Shown piece after piece: positions 60,947 to 64,000 of a stretch of 64,000 bases of DNA (its first letter is position 1; each line of letters starts with the position of its first letter). The stretch spans positions 24,924,001-24,988,000 of the forward strand of contig NC_135365.1 in NCBI RefSeq assembly GCF_051622035.1, in the 5' to 3' direction. A program made the translations under genes and the position numbers. The notes under the pieces were generated by a model. That model did no database searches. It saw only the letters and a list, made by a program, of their open reading frames with translations, and had not been told where the DNA came from. Source of the stretch: Arctopsyche grandis (lineage: Eukaryota; Arthropoda; Insecta; Trichoptera; Hydropsychidae).

Positions 60947-61525
60947 ATCGACTACTTAAAGTCTATTGACTCTATTTTATACCTATACATTCAAATACCT
61001 AGTTCCTGCTTACATAGAACTGTAGGTACATTTTTGCATAGATACAGTAGGTGGTGTATCTTTGAATGCATGGGGGAGGGAATGACGTCTCCGGTCCAAA
61101 ATAAATGGCTACTGCCATAGTAATGGCAACGAGGGGGTTAATTCTCGACCCCCTTTTCCCCACAGAATCGGAATTAGGCCGACGCATAAAAAAAAAAAAA
61201 AAATGGAAGAAGAGGGTGGTTCGACAGCATGTGTTATATGTCGTTGTATACACCCCCATGGGTGATACTATAACATATACTAACCTACGCTCATCTGTAC
61301 CCAGAGTTTCTAAAACATTTTGCAACACATTCATTGACAATATTTATTTTTGACATATTTTAAAAATATATTACAAGTGTTTCAAAATTGTAATACATAG
61401 CTATTGCAACTACATATTGTATTACTAAATGCATAAATGCAAAAAACTTCAGCCTACTTATGTGTGTTTATCATTCTAAATCATTCTAAAAATCGAATTA
61501 TGTACATTATTTATTTATTTTTAAT
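60947..61525. other. Unrecognised intergenic DNA
   Basis: 61060-61280 is less AT-rich and includes an A run at 61190-61203. No gene recognised. Confidence 0.4.
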
Positions 61526-61526
61526 T

Positions 61527-61895
61527 TATACCAAGAAGGCCTAACATGTAACTCCAATGCGACTTTCTGCCCAGAAACATTGTACATTAGATAAGTATTA
61601 TACAAAGTAAATAAATATCAATTAACTCCCACAAAGACATCTATGGTAAAATTTGTAAATTTTTGCAGCATTTTATACAATTCAGCGAAATTCGAGATTG
61701 CTGAAAACTCGAGATTTGAGAGAAAATGGGCAAGGTTGCCAATTTGTTGGAACCATTTCAATGAAAATCAGATAAATTGGCAAACTCTGATAGAAAACGA
61801 TCGACCTGGAATCACAAATCTAGTGGGATTCGAATCCGTGACCACTTTGTTCAAAGCATTATATGCTAACCACTAGTACATACATATATTCTGCT
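61527..61895 (-). mobile_element. SINE, full length
   Basis: Tail arm taccaagaaggcc with the other arm mutated, agacatctatgg near 61636, body 61730-61815, head with tcgaatccgtgacc and gctaaccactagtac. Confidence 0.75.
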
Positions 61896-61984
61896 GTCTA
61901 ATCTTCTAAAATTATTCTATTATGTTGAAAATCCCATTCTAACTGTATAAATAAGTCATGTCGATGTCCTAAATAAAATACAAA

Positions 61985-62675
61985 ACAAATATTAAAACAT
62001 TTGATTACAATAATTCATCCAATATTTAATCGCCATAGTTCTTTATCAACTCAAAATAAAATAAAATTATATCGCGCGCTCATATTACCATTATTAACCT
62101 ATGCTTCACCTGTATGGAATAACGCCTCGAATACTAATCTTTCCAAGCTCCAAGTAATACAAAATAAATCCCTAAAAATAATTTATAATACACCCATATA
62201 TACTAACTTGAAAAAACTGCATGCCATATATAATATTCCGTTTGTTACAGACATTACTAACAAACTAACCAGTAGATTCTATTACAGAATCACTAATAAC
62301 CATACTAACACACTTGTGAAGAGTCTCGGTGATTACAACAAAATGTCTATACCCTTCAGGTATAAACACAGATTATGTACCTAAACACAATCTGCTTTAG
62401 GTCATCGACTTTAGAGAGTCTTTAATTAATATTATGTATTAGATGTATTATGAACATTTATAAGGATTGTAAATAGGTTTTTGAGCTATTTTTCCTATTA
62501 TGCTGTAGATTAACATTAGAATAATATAATACTATGATTACTAACCATATTAAATTAAATTGTAAAATATAAAACGATCAGTAGATCAGTAGCTATTAAA
62601 ATAGATATAAGATGTATTGTGAACATAATTTCGTAATAATAAAAAACATTTAAAAATCAAAAAAATAAATAAATC
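61985..62675 (+). mobile_element. Jockey-like LINE 3' end, copy 2, with RT C-terminus
   Basis: A frame to 62384 (ATG at 62001) encodes the end of a Jockey-like reverse transcriptase: NKIKLYRALILPLLTYASPV, then L-Q-V-I-Q-N-K-S-L-K and H-A-I-Y-N-I-P. It is 5'-truncated. The following ~290 bases are its 3' untranslated region, repeated at 53936-54132, ending in an A-rich AATAAATAAAT tail. Confidence 0.85.
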
Positions 62676-62679
62676 AAAT

Positions 62680-63715
62680 TCTCCACAGTAGATGGAATGT
62701 TTATTATGTTTATACACTTAAACTACAATACTAACATTGAAAATTTAATATCAATAATATTAAATACATTAAATTAAGTTTGACAATCTTTAGGTCGTAT
62801 CTTACACAGGCCGATTTCCATGCTCGGAATTTAAAAGGTTAAAAAATCGGGGTCGTACAAAGTGGGTCTTTGAATTGTGTCGGTGTTGGTAAATTGATTG
62901 TGACATCGCAAATGGCACCTTCAATGCCCCAAGATGGCCCCGCGCTAGTCGCCCCCCCCCCACCCTCTCACTTACCCTTCTCCCGCGGGTGGGGGGACGA
63001 ATCGGGGCGTTATTAAAAATGTGATCGATAATGTTGACTTTGGCAGGAGTTAAGGGCGGCTTCGGAGATGAAAAATGTTCCGAATGGAGAGAGAGGGGGG
63101 AGGGGGCGCAGGAAAGGCGGCCCCCCAGCCACCCCTGGTCGAAGCCCGTAATAATAAGCCCTTAGACGTAATGAGATGTTTTCTGAGGGTAACGAGATAC
63201 GCGCAATTACTATTGCGTGCTATTTTTTTCGAAGAAAAAACTTGTTTTTGAAATGAAAATTTGATATTGGCAATTTTATAAAATTATAAAAAAAATTCAT
63301 TTCAGCATTATTTTTATTGTTGTTTGTAAGTGTTATAATAATATAAGTGTGATATTTTAAATTTCGTAGCATTTTTATATGAAATTCATTCATTTGGGTA
63401 CTTCAAATTATGTAGACGTGATCAAAAATGAATATAAACACATATATACATGTGTACATCGAAAATTTTCCTAATTAATAATTCACATGTTATTTTCGGC
63501 AATTGATGGTCTCATTAGGGGTGTATTCAGAGTTTTGTATGAAATAATTAAATGAATAAATTATGGATGGTTTGCAGAATTGAGCCCAACATTTCTTTTA
63601 AATATCTTATTTGTAAGCCGAAATTTACCATAATTAGTTGAAGACATATAAGATTTTCCAAATAATTATGCCTTTTATCACAGCATACATATGAATGCAC
63701 ATGTATATACATATG
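62680..63715. other. Intergenic with a C/G-rich island (62930-63150)
   Basis: cgcccccccccc, gcgggtggggggacg and agagaggggggaggggg lie within 200 bases, switching from C-rich to G-rich on the plus strand. No ORF. The rest is AT-rich. Confidence 0.45.
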
Positions 63716-63719
63716 TACA

Positions 63720-63998
63720 TATCATCATCATCATCGTCATTCACAGCCATTTATCATCCACTGCTGCATGAAGGCCTCTCCAACAGGCTCCTGTTCGTCT
63801 TTGTTTTGAGCAACTCTTATCCATTTCATCCGAAACATTTTTCCGATTTTTTCATCTACCCATCTCCTCTGTGACTTGCCTTGCACTTTTTTACACTCTC
63901 TCGGGTACCATTCGAGAACTTCTTTCGTCCATCTATCGTCCATTCTTCTAGCTACGTGACCCGCCCGTTCCTATTTCAATTTCTTTACTATCACCATT
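63720..63998 (-). mobile_element. RTE-type LINE 3' end
   Basis: Minus strand: A-G-H-V-A-R-R-M-D-D-R-W-T-K, EWYPRECKKVQGKSQRRW, then W-I-R-V-A-Q-N-K-D-E and a terminal NGCE, the classic end of RTE-like reverse transcriptases. It is followed by a (GAT)n tail (63721-63735 on +). An in-frame stop about 12 codons before the MDDR methionine shows this copy is dead. It continues past the right edge. Confidence 0.8.
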
Positions 63999-64000
63999 AT

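Overview
The window looks like insect nuclear DNA: AT-rich, intron-bearing, and dominated by transposable elements of kinds common in insects (BEL/Pao, Jockey-like and RTE-like LINEs, hAT elements, tRNA-headed SINEs). A moth or another holometabolous insect is plausible, but nothing here fixes the order. I find one ordinary cellular gene. Almost everything else recognisable is mobile DNA, much of it nested, plus seven long (TA)n tracts.

The host gene is an eight-exon two-pore-domain potassium channel of the TASK type (38231-42289, + strand). Its exons join in frame to 637 codons. Both selectivity filters, the pH-sensor histidine at residue 98, an N-glycosylation site at residue 53, the VLRFxT gate motif at 243-248 and a C-terminal R-x-S-V are all visible. 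A GC-rich stretch at 35160-35570 and a run of short upstream ORFs at 38065-38148 are candidate promoter and 5'-leader features.

Layout. 1-8.9 kb: LINE ends, SINEs and a 378-bp foldback element with a 9-bp target-site duplication (TSD). 8.9-16.4 kb: a 7.5-kb BEL/Pao retrotransposon with identical 234-bp LTRs and a 5-bp TSD, inserted into a SINE; its polyprotein is broken by a one-base frameshift. 16.4-20.4 kb: a repeat mosaic with (TA)n tracts, a decayed LINE and small foldbacks. 20.7-24.1 kb: an LTR element that carries only a gag-like ORF and has tandem repeats where pol would be. 24-35 kb: TIR elements, SINEs, RTE fragments and two hAT-like elements. 35-42.3 kb: the channel gene. 42.3-64 kb: a hAT remnant, two 205-bp elements with separate 8-bp TSDs, two solo LTRs with ATAT duplications, a second foldback copy, Helitron-like repeats, Jockey-like 3' ends, more SINEs and TIR elements, and an RTE end at the right edge.

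Several insertions interrupt older repeats, so relative ages can be read: SINE before BEL; SINE before a palindromic element; RTE before a palindromic element; Helitron-like repeat before a solo LTR. No tRNA or rRNA gene and no CRISPR array was seen; tRNA-like sequences are SINE heads.
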